A DNA stretch of 64,000 nt from Conus ventricosus (Eukaryota; Mollusca; Gastropoda; Neogastropoda; Conidae). The notes below the pieces were generated by a model that was not told the DNA's origin, did not search any database, and worked only from the letters and a program-made list of their open reading frames with translations. A program made the translations under genes and the position numbers. Below, one piece after another: positions 1 through 12,419 of the stretch. Each line of letters starts with the position of its first letter. Within the stretch, counting starts at the first letter, position 1. The DNA lies in contig CM031620.1 of assembly GCA_018398815.1 (NCBI GenBank), positions 66,072,971 to 66,136,970 of the forward strand. Reading direction: 5' to 3'.

Positions 1-100
1 TTTGTTTTGCTTTGCTGCCCTGCTTTGAACGATCTTAGAATAAAACTTATTCAATCTAAATATAACACTAAACCATATGATTTCAGGCTAATTCTCCTGT

Positions 101-189
101 TATCTGTCTGTCTCTCTGTCTGTCTGACTGACTGTCCGTCCGTCTGTCCATCCGTCCATCCGTTCGTTCGTTCGTCCATCCATCCATCC

Positions 190-249
<60 letters not shown>

Positions 250-250
250 G

Positions 251-311
<61 letters not shown>
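101..311. repeat. (TCTG)n/(TCTA)n microsatellite
   Basis: A compound tetranucleotide tract begins with TCTG-like units and passes through TCCG and TTCG variants into more than 100 bases of nearly pure TCTA. The long open frame across it is only a translated repeat. Confidence 0.95.
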
Positions 312-1008
312 GTTCATTTTCTAACATTCTACGATATTCGTATTGGTCCAAATTATTTTTGTCATAGTATCATACCGACCACAGTGCAAACGGAGCAACA
401 ATGTTAAACATCTTTAAATCGTTCCCACCAGACAATTCTTCACCACGACCAGCGTTACCAGTGCGGAGACCATCATGTACAGAAAGTAAGTCTGACCACT
501 AACCCACTCTTTCAGCTCCCTTGATCTTCTGGTATTCAGTGATGAGCGACGACTGGAGCGAACATTGAGTTACCTCGGCAATGGTTTGCTTCACATGTAT
601 TTTGGAATCGTCACTGAAAAGCGAAGAATCCTGATGCCATCCTTTTTGGGTCGCATTGGCTGTCACAGCACGTGTGACAAATAAGATCACCCAGCACACG
701 CACCTCTAACCCACTTCCCTCCTTCCCCCTTCTCCACTCCCCATCTGTTCCGTATTGATCTGAAATAGAGGAGGGCACAATAAAGGAGATTGGATTCAAC
801 AGACGAACGAATGGATGTTATTTACTGAAAGGAATAGAACAGGCAAAGCGTGTTTTTGTACAACTGTCTTCTGGTCCAAGACATAACACAAGAAAATATG
901 TTAAATTTACAATGTAACCATACACAATGTAACAAAAGAAAGCGTATATACGACGTGAGACAAACGAATAGACAAACAGAGGGAGTTTGTATGACGGTAG
1001 GGGTCGTG
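312..1008. other. Unassigned interval
   Basis: I see no recognisable gene or repeat here. The short frames have no motif and no composition distinct from their surroundings. Confidence 0.5.
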
Positions 1009-1377
1009 GGCGGGGTGGGTAAAGGGACGAAGGTGTGAGATGTGGGGTGGGTAAAGGGACGAAGGTGTGAGATGTGGGGTGGGTAAAGGGACGAAGGTGT
1101 GAGATGTGGGGAGGGTAAAGGGACGAAGGTGTGAGATGTGGGGTGGGTAAAGGGACGAAGGTGTGAGATGTGGGGTGGGTAAAGGGACGAAGGTGTGAGA
1201 TGTGGGGTGGGTAAAGGGACGAAGGTGTGAGATGTGGGGAGGGAAAAGGGACGAAGGTGTGAGATGTGGGGAGGGTAAAGGGACGAAGGTGTGAGATGTG
1301 GGGTGGGTAAAGGGACGAAGGTGTGAGATGTGGGGTGGGTAAAGGGACGAAGGTGTGAGATGTGGGGTGGGTAAAGA
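1009..1377. repeat. 32-bp minisatellite, about 11 copies
   Basis: A G-rich unit containing AAAGGGACGAAGGTGTGAGA repeats every 32 bases. Units differ mainly at a GGTGG versus GGAGG site and in one GTAAAG to GAAAAG change. The 183-residue frame on the minus strand is repeat-derived; because 32 is not a multiple of three, the peptide repeats only every three units. Confidence 0.93.
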
Positions 1378-2152
1378 GGAACAGGGAAGAGAGGTGGGCT
1401 GGGGGCAGGGAAGGAAAGTGGAGGCAGAGAAGACTAGTGAGGAGACCACTTTAGTCACGCTGTTTTCATCAGTTCATCCGGGGATAAAATGGAGTCTGAG
1501 TTGGCAGATGCGTCAAGTAGTCTCTTGAATCTGTTAACATTTCATTTTTTAAGTTCTGTTTAGGATATGATCGCATAGCCAACCTCCAGAATAAGCAAGA
1601 TTTCATTTGCATAGAATTATTGTTGAGAAAAAGAGAATTATTTCATGTGAATGTTGACAATTGCTAAAAATAAATGTATGTGTTGATTTGGGGGAACATA
1701 GAATATAGTGTATGAGAAATCTTTTATTGCAGAAACAATGGACTCCAGTGGAGAAATGTGTGCCTGTTTGTAACCAGAGTGTACCAGACTCGGTTTGTCA
1801 GTTGTTACTATGTTATCTCTTTCATAAATGCTAATCGATTGGTAAAGCAAATTGTATAATTGTATTAACGAATTCTGTTGACACTTGACTTTCCCCCCTT
1901 ATGAACCCTTTCAGTCGCTCTGTATGTCCTTAATGTCCGTCTGTGGCCTGGTAAATGTGTTACAGTGAATGAACTATGAATGTTCCAAATAGTCGCTCTT
2001 TCATTCAACACTGCACAAGAACGGCTTCTACGCTGACTGAGGCGGTAATATGGTTTCCCTTGTAGTTGGATTTTACTGTGAACCTAACTTACCATGAAAG
2101 ACAGTCTTACTGATCTTTGGAAACAAAACTTAAGACCATGCGCCAACAACTA

Positions 2153-2153
<1 letters not shown>
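1378..2153. other. Unassigned interval
   Basis: AT-rich sequence of mixed composition with no coding motif, terminal repeat or array that I can support. Confidence 0.5.
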
Positions 2154-2219
<66 letters not shown>

Positions 2220-2241
2220 GGGGGGGGGGGGGGGGGGGGGG
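2154..2241. repeat. (CT)n tract joined to a poly-G run
   Basis: About 65 bases of CT dinucleotides are followed directly by a run of about 22 G. The purine/pyrimidine asymmetry and the G run are candidate triplex or quadruplex formers. The frames read across it (poly-Arg/Glu or poly-Leu/Ser) are not genes. Confidence 0.93.
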
Positions 2242-2381
2242 CGCATGGACTGAGTTAAGAGGAGATGGACGTATTGGTAATGAGCTCCGTGCAAACTGTA
2301 TAATTACTCCGTAATTAGACCGTGTTCGAACCCTGGATTGTGCAGTCATTTCTGTGAAGGAGCATGACGAATTTGGTTGAA

Positions 2382-3308
2382 ATGTGGTGGATTTCTGCCG
2401 ACATTCATTAACTTTATGTGTAAATAGCCAACAAATACGCGGAGATGTTCCAAAGGACACTGAAAGTGAAGTCGCTGACAGGCGGTGTCATAGTTGGTTG
2501 CTTCCTCATGTATTTGTTCTGGGACAGTTTGCTACTACAATGTGGCGACGTCGAACAGACCCCTGGGGCCTCGGAAGGATAGTTTTCGTCAAACCAGCAT
2601 TTCCAGTGGAACACAGAGAGCCAGCACTGAGAAACCAGGAACCGCTGCTACCAGCTCTACTTCCCTCCCTGAAACAGTTGCTGAACCGACCGTGCAGAAT
2701 TTAATGTTCATCTTCAGTCTTTAAGTGACAAATTTGACAACATGAATGAAGATATAAAAAAATGTGAAAGACATTTTTAGCAACATCAAAGATGACATGA
2801 CGGACATTTGAGATGGTCATGCGGCTCTGAAGGAGGAGGTGACGTCCTTGGAGGATGAAGTGGCTGATCTTTGTCGGGAAAACGACGCGTTGAAGAAGCG
2901 GATACAGGACACCGACCGGAAAGCCGACGACTTAGAAGGACGATCAAAAAGGAACAACCTGATTTTTATGGACTTCCTCGTACACCCAACGAATCTCAGT
3001 CTGAATGTGAAGGATTCATCAGTGATGTAATTGTTGACAAACTCGGTATGACACATGATCTCCAGTTTGATCGAGTAAATCGTGTGATTTCCAAGCCCAA
3101 CTCATCGATCATCACCCGCTGCACTTTCTACAAGGACAGAGAAAACATTATTAAGTCTGAGTATAAACTGAAAGGTAGTGAAGTGTATGTTGGTGAGGAC
3201 TTTTCTCTCCGTGTCAGAAATGTGCGAAAGTCACTGTATCCTTTTCTGAAGAAAGCCACAGGGGAAGGCAAACGGGCATCGATAATTTTCGACCGTCTCC
3301 TCATTTGA
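2382..3308 (+). pseudogene. LINE ORF1 relic with 2A-like motif, coiled coil and Transposase_22-like domain
   Basis: This is a decayed first ORF of an APE-type non-LTR retrotransposon. ORF1 proteins of this kind bind element RNA and act as chaperones. At 2529-2570 the frame reads LLLQCGDVEQTPGA, close to a 2A ribosome-skipping signal. A coiled coil follows at about 2839-2940 (LEDEVADLCRENDALKKR), then RSKRNNLIF and the RRM/C-terminal region at 3040-3300, including TFYKDRENI, GEDFSLRVRNVRKSL and IIFDRLLI. At least two frameshifts separate the parts (near 2570 and near 2950), and a stop follows FDRLLI. The family match comes from motif order alone; the exact clade is not resolved. Confidence 0.75.
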
Positions 3309-3320
3309 TGGAAGGCAAAG

Positions 3321-4147
3321 TCTCAGGGAGTATGAATAGAAGGGTGGCCAGCCAGGCTTGACACCGGCAGTGCACGACAGGAAGGGGCGTGACAACCGTG
3401 TAAAACAGACGGCTTATAATGAGGTCAGGCGTGTCCGCGCAGTGTATAAATCCCTCCATAAAGCTGTTCTTCAGGTCAGGCAGTTTACTCTCCAATAAGT
3501 CTTCTTTGTCATCAATATAATATTTCACATCTATTGTCTTCATAATCGATTTAATATTTTCAAGTTCATCTAAATACTTTTCAGCAGAATATTGGCTCGG
3601 TTGTTTTTGCCTTTATTTTTTTCAACTGTTTTGGTTTTGTATTGATTGTAGACGCATTGTTGCACGCATTACTTGGTGATAGCAACGATGGTCTATTCTC
3701 CCGGTCTTGCTAGCGACAGTGCGTTTACTCAAAGTCTCAGTGAGTATGAATAGAAGGGTGGCCAGCCAGGCTTGACACCGGCAGTGCACGACAGGAAGGG
3801 GCGTGACAACCGTGTAAAACAGACGGCTTATAATGAGGTCGGGCGTGTCCGCGCAGTGTATAAATCCCTCTATAAAGCTGTTCTTCAGGTCAGGCAGTTT
3901 ACTCTCCAATAAGTCTTCTTTGTCATCAATATATATTTCACATCTATTGTCTTCATAATCGATTTAATATTTTCAAGTTCATCTAAATACTTTTCAGCAG
4001 AATATTGGCTCGGTTGTTTTTGCCTTTATTTTTTTCAACTGTTTTGGTTTTGTATTGATTGTAGACGCATTGTTGCACGCATTACTTGGTGATAGCAGCG
4101 ATGGTCTATTCTCCCGGTCTTGCTAGCGACAGTGCGTTTACTCAAAG
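3321..4147. repeat. 414-bp tandem duplication
   Basis: Two near-identical copies lie head to tail at 3321-3734 and 3735-4147. They differ by only a few bases, for example TCAGGGAG versus TCAGTGAG and AATATAATATTTC versus AATATATATTTC. Each copy ends in TTTACTCAAAG. The unit starts just after the LINE ORF1 relic and contains its 3' flank. High identity indicates a recent local event. Confidence 0.93.
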
Positions 4148-4511
4148 CACAGCAAAAACATTACATCATGTCAATGAAATCCGTCAAGTCCAGTGCAGTA
4201 CACACAACCGTACTCTCAGAATCTTCATTGAAGTATATATGCAAACCATTCCATCCTCAAATTAGCCAAATAGTACTATCTTGCAGAAGAAAACTCAATC
4301 ACCATAATCACGGAACACGAGAGTCAAAATTCCATAAAAAGGGGGGAAAATCATGTAAGGCAATACACCACTATGGCTGCAAGAGTTGCACTGACGCATC
4401 CCTCATCAACAACAACTGTTTCAGTTACACCACGATCAGTATTCTGCACCCAGCAGTGCCAGCAGGAAGTTAAGTGGCTGCCATCTGCTTCTCATGGGCT
4501 TGTCATGGTTC

Positions 4512-5640
4512 TATCAGAGAGTCTCTAGAACATCGTAGCTCTGGAACGGTTCTGGACTGGTTCAACTCCTAATTAACAGGCCGTACCCAGTCTGTTGTCA
4601 CTGGCCACGAATCAGCTCCATCCGTGCTGAAATGTGGTGTGCCGCAGGATTCTGTCTTGGGACCTGTCCTGTTTACCATGTACACACAACCTCTCAACAC
4701 TCTCATTCATCAGTCAGGCCACTCATACCACTTCTTTGCAGATGACTCCCAGCTGCATAACTCCTCTACTCCATCAGATTTTGACTCTCTTGAGTGCCAA
4801 TCTGAGAGATTGTATAGAGGATGTTTCGAAGTGGATGAGTGACAAGAAGTTGAAAATGAATGATGATAAAATGGAGCTCATTGTTACTGGCACTAATTCA
4901 AAGATCAATCAGGTTACTCATACTGCTATGTCTACCTCTGGTTGTGATGTATCCTTCTCACAAACTGTCAGGAATCTTGGTTTCTACCAAGATATGATAT
5001 GGATATCACGATAAAAACCTTATCTATGGAAGCACATGTCAAACAACTATGCCGTACTCAGTACTTTCATTTACGTAGAATAGGTAAGATCCGCTCCTTT
5101 CTATCCACCGATGCTTCCAACAAACTTGCTGTCTCTTTTAATATACTCTCCATACTAGACTACTATAACTCTCTTCTTGCTGGTCTCCTCGACTATCAAC
5201 TAAACAAAACTTGTATTACATACAGAATCACGCGGCTCGCCTTGTTCTCCGCAAGCCCAGACGTGACAGCGCAAAATCCCTTCTCAGAACTCTTCACTGG
5301 CTTCCTGTAAAGGCCAGAATTCAATATAAAGTTGCCTGTCTCTGCGTTCAGTGCATCTATCATGAGAACATGCCACCTTATCTTTCCAATCTTCTGCAGA
5401 TATACAAACCTCACGGCTGACTGTTCCTCGCTTCTCTCTTGATACCTTTGGTAAAAAGTCCTTCTCGGTCTTTGGCCCAAATGTATGGAACTCTCTACCC
5501 CTGTCTCTTAGCAAAGCAAACTGTTTCTCAACTTTCAAACAGCATCTAAAACCTGCCTCTTTCAAACTCATCTGTCTAGAAATGTGCAAGTCCTTCCTAA
5601 TTAGATTTATCCTTCTGCGTGTATGTTTGTAGACCAATAA
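4512..5640 (+). pseudogene. CR1/Jockey-type LINE reverse transcriptase, 5'-truncated relic
   Basis: The frame at 4624-4842 contains GVPQDSVLGPVLFTMYT and HFFADDSQLH, the RT motifs around the catalytic FADD box. Downstream frames continue the same protein: WMSDKKLKMNDDKMELI, then an LGF segment, then RIGKIRSFLSTDASNKLA, and finally RTLHWLPVKARIQYKVACL near 5290-5345. These are the thumb and C-terminal landmarks of this LINE group. Frame changes occur near 4840, 5010 and 5215, so it cannot encode a full protein. No endonuclease is present upstream, which indicates 5' truncation. An AT-rich (ATT)n stretch near 5740-5800 probably belongs to the 3' tail. Confidence 0.85.
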
Positions 5641-6030
5641 TGTGAAGGTATGTGTGTCTAAAGGAAAGGAGTGGTTTTTAGAGGATTTATGAGAGAGAGA
5701 CTTTTTGTGAAATTTCTTATGTGATTTGTTTTTAAAATCATTATTATTATCATTATTGTTATCTTAATTATCATTATTATTATTACCATCATTATTTTTT
5801 AATTAATTATTATACAGTGTCTTAATTATGAACGCAATGTGATTTGTTTTAGTATTTGATATATCGAGGCTTTGTGTTTTTTCAATGTGCATGACCTTTT
5901 TCATTCCTATTTTTACTGTTTGCTCTTTTTTGAAATGTGAAGCGCTGTTGAGCATTTTTATGGAATATGCGCAAAAGAAATAAATATTATTATTAACAGC
6001 ACTTTCCTGCCTTTCACTACCATTATTGCG
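5641..6030. other. AT-rich LINE 3' flank
   Basis: This stretch holds the ATT/ATC-rich tail at 5738-5800 and the AATAAATATTATTATT end near 5980-5997. I see no coding signal in it. Confidence 0.55.
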
Positions 6031-6387
6031 ACAATCAGGATGGAGACAACCTAGGATGAAGGGAAGCTGTTTACATCTTTCTGGTCGAGAAGAAGGAAAT
6101 GGTAGAGGGAGGCTTGAGGCAAAGGTCAGAGAGCGAGGTGCCTTGGAAAGAGAAGATGGCCACGAGTATAGATGGGCAGTGAAAAATTGTATTAAATCAA
6201 AACTACGTTGTGCCCCTAAGAGAATCCCTGTCGCGTCAAGACAGCGTGATGGAACAAGTGCTTTCATGTTGCAGCAGGTTGGCATCTCCTCCAAGATAAA
6301 GTGTTGACACATAATTGTCAGGATGTTGAATTCCCATGGTTCTGCCTATTTGTTGTTTAATTTGCACGGGAGTGCGCGTGCGCGCGC

Positions 6388-6503
<116 letters not shown>

Positions 6504-6712
6504 ATATACCTAGTAGGGATAATTTGCTCTCGTTTGATTATGACTGCTCATTTTTGTTTTTACCACTTTGCAATGGATACAATATATTTATGTGGCTATG
6601 TTACTTGCAGCCAGAAGTCTTTCCCTATGTTTTCTACATGTCTGCCTTTGTTCAACATTTTTATCTCTTCCTTGTGGCTCTGTCTCTCTCGCCCATTTAA
6701 TTAAAAAAAAAC

Positions 6713-6794
<82 letters not shown>

Positions 6795-6795
6795 T
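6713..6795. repeat. (GA)n microsatellite
   Basis: About 80 bases of GA with one interruption (GCGAGGAG). Confidence 0.95.
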
Positions 6796-7722
6796 AATAA
6801 TAATAAGAGTAGCTTGAATGTAGGGGAAACTAATGAATGAAAAAAAATGGATAGAAGAGCATACAACCAAATGAGGAAATAAAAGGATAGAAAATAGTGA
6901 CGGAAAAAAAGAAAAAGAGTGATGCTGAAAAGAAACCAAAATATAATCACTCTCGAAATAAGAGTGCAAAACATAACGCGTAATATACACACAATACAAA
7001 ACAGAAAAGCGAAGGTTCGACGAATATACTTTTTTTTCTGTCACCACAAGAACAGAAACAAACTTAATGCCTAAAATGAAACTCCCTATGTTGGATGAGA
7101 TTCAGGTCATTCCTTTGTCCTCTCTCTTGATTTTACTCTCCGTTTTCATAACTGTCCTGTCTATTCCAATTCCTAATTTCACATTACGACAGCATTATTC
7201 TGAACATTCGTTTGAATTTCTGCTCATTGTGAGGTCTGAAGAAAACATGTTTGTCAAAAGTTCTTCTTTTTCTGTTTTTTGTATTGTGTTTTAAAAAAGC
7301 ATTACTTTGCTTTCTGTGTTGTTTGTTCATTTTCATTTTGGTTTTGGAAAAGGGTACGAAGTGAACAATAAACAAACTTTAAGAAGTGAGGAAGAAATGA
7401 CCAAATTAAGAAAAAATGACTGATTAGGAAGGTAAACGGACTGTCTGATTTAGGTGACTGTATTACAGTTTTGAACTATGGAAAGAACAGACAGACAAAA
7501 AATAGAGTAAAAAAGGGAAGAAAAAAGATAAATTAAAAGAAAAGAATGAGAAAAGGCTAGAAACAAAATCGCTGATTCAGTTGTAAAAAATTGAAGGATA
7601 AATTATTTCCTTGCTTTTTCTAAACAGTGTTTTCACCTCATTAAGTGGTAGAATGGTGCTTTAGACAGTAAGTATTTAAACTCTTCTCTTTCAGCTAGAA
7701 ACTACAGGAACAACAACAACAA

Positions 7723-7723
<1 letters not shown>

Positions 7724-7803
<80 letters not shown>

Positions 7804-7812
7804 CACACACAC
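7724..7812. repeat. (CA)n microsatellite
   Basis: About 88 bases of CA, preceded by a short CAA run. Confidence 0.95.
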
Positions 7813-7976
7813 CACATCACTCCATACTACTAAAGTATGTTTGTCCGTCATCACCATCTTCAATATTAAACACAAAATGCGGAAAATGAAAGGAAAAACA
7901 GGAAAGGAAAAACAGAAGTGACAAATAAAAAGTAATGAGAGAGAAAGTGTCTCATCAGACGACAATTTCTTTTCGT

Positions 7977-8019
7977 GGGGGGGGGGGGGGGGGGGCGGAG
8001 GGAGGGGGGGGGGGGGGGG
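7977..8019. repeat. Interrupted poly-G tract
   Basis: Two G runs of roughly 18 and 16 bases are separated by CGGAGGGA. It is a G-quadruplex candidate and also a site where length calls are unreliable. Confidence 0.9.
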
Positions 8020-9022
8020 AGCGAAGACGATGGGAAGTGGGGACGAAATGGCGCGGAGGGTACAAATGGAATTCCTGTGTGTCATTCGAGGCGGAGCAAT
8101 CAGAGTGATCACTGGGATTGCCCCGGGGAAATTCAGTTTCCTTCTCAATGTGCCTATTATTGCCCTCTTTTTCTGTTTGTTTGTTTGACTTATATCCTTT
8201 CTGTTTGTCAATATTTCTCTGTTGTCTTTTCCTCTCTCTCTGCTGGTCTTTCCATGCATCAATCTTATGACATATTCTTTAATCGTTTGTTCTTTTTGCT
8301 TTTCGCTCTTTTCCTTTCTTGGAGTCTTTGTCTGGGTCTATCATAAGGCAATCAGTCTCTCTTCCTTTCACGTTTTCCGATGTGTAAAGTAATAACTTAA
8401 TTTCTATGTTACCATTGATTTGTAATATATCACATACTTGGTAGGAACTTTTAACAGTTCTACCACAAAATAATGAAAGTAAATACTGTTGATGGACGTG
8501 CCACATAAAATGCCCCTAAGGAGAAGGGAAACTGTTACTTGACAACCTTCAATTTCTCCACCATTTCAAACTTTTTAATGGCTCTATATGGCCTCACCCT
8601 GTTCTGTCCTCTTTGCTATGACGGCCAGTCCCCACATCGGAAGAACTGCTACGGGCGCCAAGACAGGACCCTGTCAATCCCTGTTATTGTTCCCACATCA
8701 GACGTATGCCTCTCGATTCTCAACATTCAAGTCCCAACATCCTGTCTTTTACGCTGATTATCTTCCTATCTTCGCCAACCCGTTTCCACTGTACTATCAA
8801 ATCAAAATTTACTACGCCGACTATTGTTTTGTGGGGATCCAGTTTTAAGTCCCAAAGCCTGCACCCGAAGATCCCCAAGGTGCAAGCGAGACACAGTATT
8901 TTGAGAACCCATAAGAAGGTATTCTTAGTGTTGAGGGTCATAAGCGGTCGCCCTGACAGAGCCTCGTATCAGGGAAGGGCAATGGATGTCCATACATGTA
9001 GGGAACACCTGCACATATGAAG

Positions 9023-9980
9023 TCCGTCAGTCTGGTGTCGCCCTAGTATTGTTGACAAGCTGAATTTGACAGGGGACTTCCAGTTCGACCGCGTGCATCA
9101 TCTGAATCTCAAACCGAACTGTCCTGTGATAGCAGGGTGCACTTTTTTCAAAGACAAAGAGAAACTCCTAAAAGCCAAATACAGATTGAAAGATAGTCCA
9201 ATTTTTCTCGGTGAGGACTTTTCTTTGCGAGTCAGAGAGGTGAGAAGACAGCTGAATTCTCATTTGAAAAAGGCACGCAGCGAGGGAAAACGTGCAACAA
9301 TGGTTTTTGACCACCTCCTAACAGATGGTAAAAAATACGGACTTGGGAAGGGCAAAATGTTTAGAGAAATCATATAGGGGAATGGCCAGCCCGAGTTGAC
9401 ACCGGTTAAATTACCCAGTTGTGAAAAATATAATCGTGCGACACGGATGTACAGAAACACGGACAGTGACCTTGTCACTGCGAAGGATGCACTGGGTGAA
9501 CATGTAAAAACCGGTTTCTTGAGAGGTCAGGGGGGGGGAAAAGCAAAAGTTCTGGTTCTGTTTGTAAACATCTTGCTTCTGTACATGATACTGATTGTAT
9601 GAATGAATATGATTTACCTTTGTGTGTGATGAGAGATAATCTGTTTGACGGAAAAGAAACAGAAGAAATACCTTTATTCAATACTAAGCATTGTTTGCTG
9701 AGTAATGGTGTTGCTATGGAAAATTGTGATCAGGGGGCATCGGAAAAGTATTATTGTAACACCTCCACGAATGACAATTGCTCAAATAGTAGTAAGGGGG
9801 TATCTCAAAACAAATATTATGTTATCCATGCACATCATGATTGTTCCCATTTTGACGAGGGTATATCCCCAAAGATTGTTTTTGATAGTTTTACAGATGT
9901 CGACTGTTTAGTTTTACAGATGTCGACTGTTTTGCTAATCAGCATGGTAAAAACCTGTCTCTACAGAGAATAGAAAAATA
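9023..9980 (+). pseudogene. Second LINE ORF1 relic
   Basis: The frame at 9066-9377 aligns by eye with the ORF1 relic at 3040-3308: FQFDRVHHLNLKPN, TFFKDKEKLLKAKYRLK, GEDFSLRVREVRRQL and MVFDHLLTD. The sequence just after it (ATGGCCAGCCCGAGTTGACACCGG) resembles that at 3350-3370, so the two are paralogues. The coiled-coil part is missing. Frames at 9396-9602 and 9599-9973 have no domain I recognise and are probably the decayed ORF1/ORF2 junction of the LINE that continues downstream. Confidence 0.72.
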
Positions 9981-10006
9981 TAATAGACCTCCAGAGACAA
10001 TGTCAC

Positions 10007-10234
10007 CCTACCCCAGGCCCATAACTACAGAAGTAGTCGTTGGGGAAACCTGAGGACCACAGACGCAACCTCCCTCTCCATCTGTCTCTGTCAGTAGCCG
10101 CCGGCAACAGCTCACGTGTGTGGAGTCCGGTCCATTCCTTGATGTTCTCATGCCAGTTCTTCCGCTGTCTTCCTCTTCTTCTCCCACCCTCGATGGTGCC
10201 TTGCATGATTGTTTTGGATAGACTGTCACAGAGT
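10007..10234 (-). mobile_element. Inserted LINE 3' end, 228 bp, with 9-bp target duplication
   Basis: On the minus strand the frame reads GTIEGGRRRGRQRKNW, ENIKEWTGL and ATDRDRWRGRL, the basic C-terminal tail typical of another LINE family's ORF2. CAATGTCAC flanks it at 9998-10006 and 10235-10243, consistent with target-primed insertion of a severely 5'-truncated copy into the older LINE. Confidence 0.82.
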
Positions 10235-10289
10235 CAATGTCACAGAGTGTCTCTACTAATTTATGTACGCGTAACAGATGTGATGATGT

Positions 10290-11230
10290 ATATTCAAAAA
10301 ACAAATCAGATATAGAACATATTTCCTTCTTGCACTGGAATATCAATGGTCTTCTTTCCAAACTTACTCGTCGAGATTTCCTTTCTTTCTTGTTTAAATT
10401 TGACTTTATATGCTTGGTTGAAACATTCGATGGACATGTACTATTGTGTGTTTTCACTGGATACACAGTGTTCAGCAACCTACTGTTAATTTAGTGAACA
10501 AGGCAGACATTCAGGGGGAATAATTTGTCTAATGAAAAATGAATTTTTGTCGTTTATCCGTGAAATCAAAGTGAACAATTCCAACATAATTGTATTTCTA
10601 ATCGACCAATGTTCCTTCGGTATTACAGATGTTTTATGCGTTCCTATGTGCCACCAGAAGGTTCACCTTACTGTGTACACTTTGACATTGGCAATGGTAT
10701 TAGCCCACTGGAAGAATGTATTCTTGATTGCATGTGTGAATAAAAAGATGCTTATGTAATGATTTCTGGTGATTTGAACAGTAAACAGCTAGAGTTTCGC
10801 CAAACATGATAAATTACGGTGATGATTATGGTGTCAGCGTTGGCAGTCATTCGATGTCTTCTACCAGAAGATCAGTTGATAGTGTGCTTAACAGCTATGA
10901 AAGATATCTGATAAATTTGTGTACTGCACTTGGTTTATACATCCTTAATGGTTTATGCGATACAACTTTTGATGGAAATTATTTCTATATATCTGATTTT
11001 TTTTTTTACTGTCTAAGGTTTTTTCCTTTCGTCGTTTCTTCTTGCAAATCACTAGTTTCAGAAAGATTAGAAATACCTGTTGAGCTACACTTCAATTTTG
11101 CTGAGAAAAATGCTAGTTCTGAAAATACTGATAAAAAAGATGAGTTCATTGAAAAAAAGTGTGGAACTGTGATCTGGAACAGGCATATGTTCGCGCACTT
11201 TATTCCGCAGAGGGGTTAGCATTGCTAGAT
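10290..11230 (+). pseudogene. LINE apurinic-type endonuclease domain, broken
   Basis: The frame at 10237-10494 contains FLHWNINGL followed by LFKFDFICLVETF, the N-terminal WNING and E-T signature of the APE endonuclease that nicks the LINE target. Further pieces appear at 10532-10759 and 10806-11219, the latter with SVDSVLNSYERYLINLCTAL. They lie in different frames with stops between, so the nuclease is dead. It is the first half of the ORF2 whose RT follows. Confidence 0.75.
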
Positions 11231-11732
11231 CATGCTACTGATCCAATCAGTCATGTACCGATGCCTTAAATGTGTTCAATGAGTATATAAAAAAACTCTG
11301 GGGGCTGTACGAAAAAGGAAATAATACTTAAATGCAACTGACAAAAACAGTGGTTGGTACGATAAGGAATGTAAAGATAGTAAAGCAGTTGCAGGGACAT
11401 TACTGAAAATATGTCAAAATTTCAAAGAACGAGAAGATAGTGATGCATATTGTAGAGCAAGACGAGAATACAAAAATCTGTTAAGAAGAAAGGAAAAAGA
11501 ACATAATGAGTTATTAACGGAAAAGCTAGTTGCCTCTGTGTAAAATCAGAAAGAGTTCTGGGACAATGTTAAAAAAATCTACTATAAAGGAAACCAGCCA
11601 CATAATAACTTAACGACTAGTGACTGGTTTAAACACTTCCAAAATTTGCTCGAAAGAGAAGACAATAATTTAGTACAAAATTATGAAGAGGTGCATGATG
11701 ATTAAAATGAACAGGATGAGGAACTTCATTCA
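11231..11732 (+). pseudogene. LINE ORF2 linker, decayed
   Basis: Between the endonuclease and RT relics the sequence keeps coding-like stretches (for example the WYDKECK-like reading near 11,355) broken by stops. This is the usual position of the LINE linker region. Confidence 0.5.
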
Positions 11733-12419
11733 ATGAATCGGCCTATATTAAAGGAAGAAGTTATATTAGCATTACGCAGATTTAAGAATAATGAGGCCAC
11801 TGGGCTAGATGGTATAGTTGGGGAAATGCTGAAAATGTCCCGGAATGTCATTCAATTCCTTGTAAAATTATTTCACGCACTATTTGACAAAGGCATATAT
11901 CCAGAGATGTGGACAGAGTCTATTGTAATCCCTCTTCTAAAAAAAAGGTTATATAAATGACCCAGGTAGCTACAGAGGTATCTCAATTTGTGACGCAAGT
12001 AGTAAAATCTACAGCACAATTATTAACGGTAGACTCCAAGAGTATATGGAAGAACATAATCTTACAGGCGAATACCAAGCAGGGTTTAAAAGAGGATATT
12101 CTACAACTGATCATGTGTTTACATTATCAGATATGGTACAGAAACAGTTCTCCTTTAATCGTAAATTATATGTTGCTTTTATTGACTTTGAAAAGGCCTT
12201 TGATTCCATAGAAAGAAATATGTCATGGCCTATTCTATTAAAAATGGAATGAAAGGCAAGCTATTTAGATGTCTTCGTAGTATGTACACAAATGTAAAAG
12301 CTAGAATTTGGTGTGGAGCAAAATTGATATAATGCACTCGTGAGGTAAGACAAGGTGATGTGACTAGTCCTGTGTTGTTTTAATTATTCATAAATGAAAT
12401 CGGAAATGAAATGAGGTAG
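11733..12419 (+). pseudogene. LINE reverse transcriptase, N-terminal half
   Basis: The frame at 11,733-11,960 gives LRRFKNNEATGLDGIVGEMLK and the motif around PEMWTESIVIPL. The frame at 12,046-12,252 gives GEYQAGFKRGYSTTDHVF and VAFIDFEKAFDS, with the first catalytic Asp of RT motif A. After 12,255 a shifted reading includes REVRQGDVTSPVLF, motif B. At least three frame breaks occur. The domain is cut at about 12,419 by foreign sequence. Confidence 0.88.

Noticed and set aside
907..1458. 183-residue minus-strand frame
   Set aside because: It translates the 32-bp minisatellite and has no independent coding evidence.
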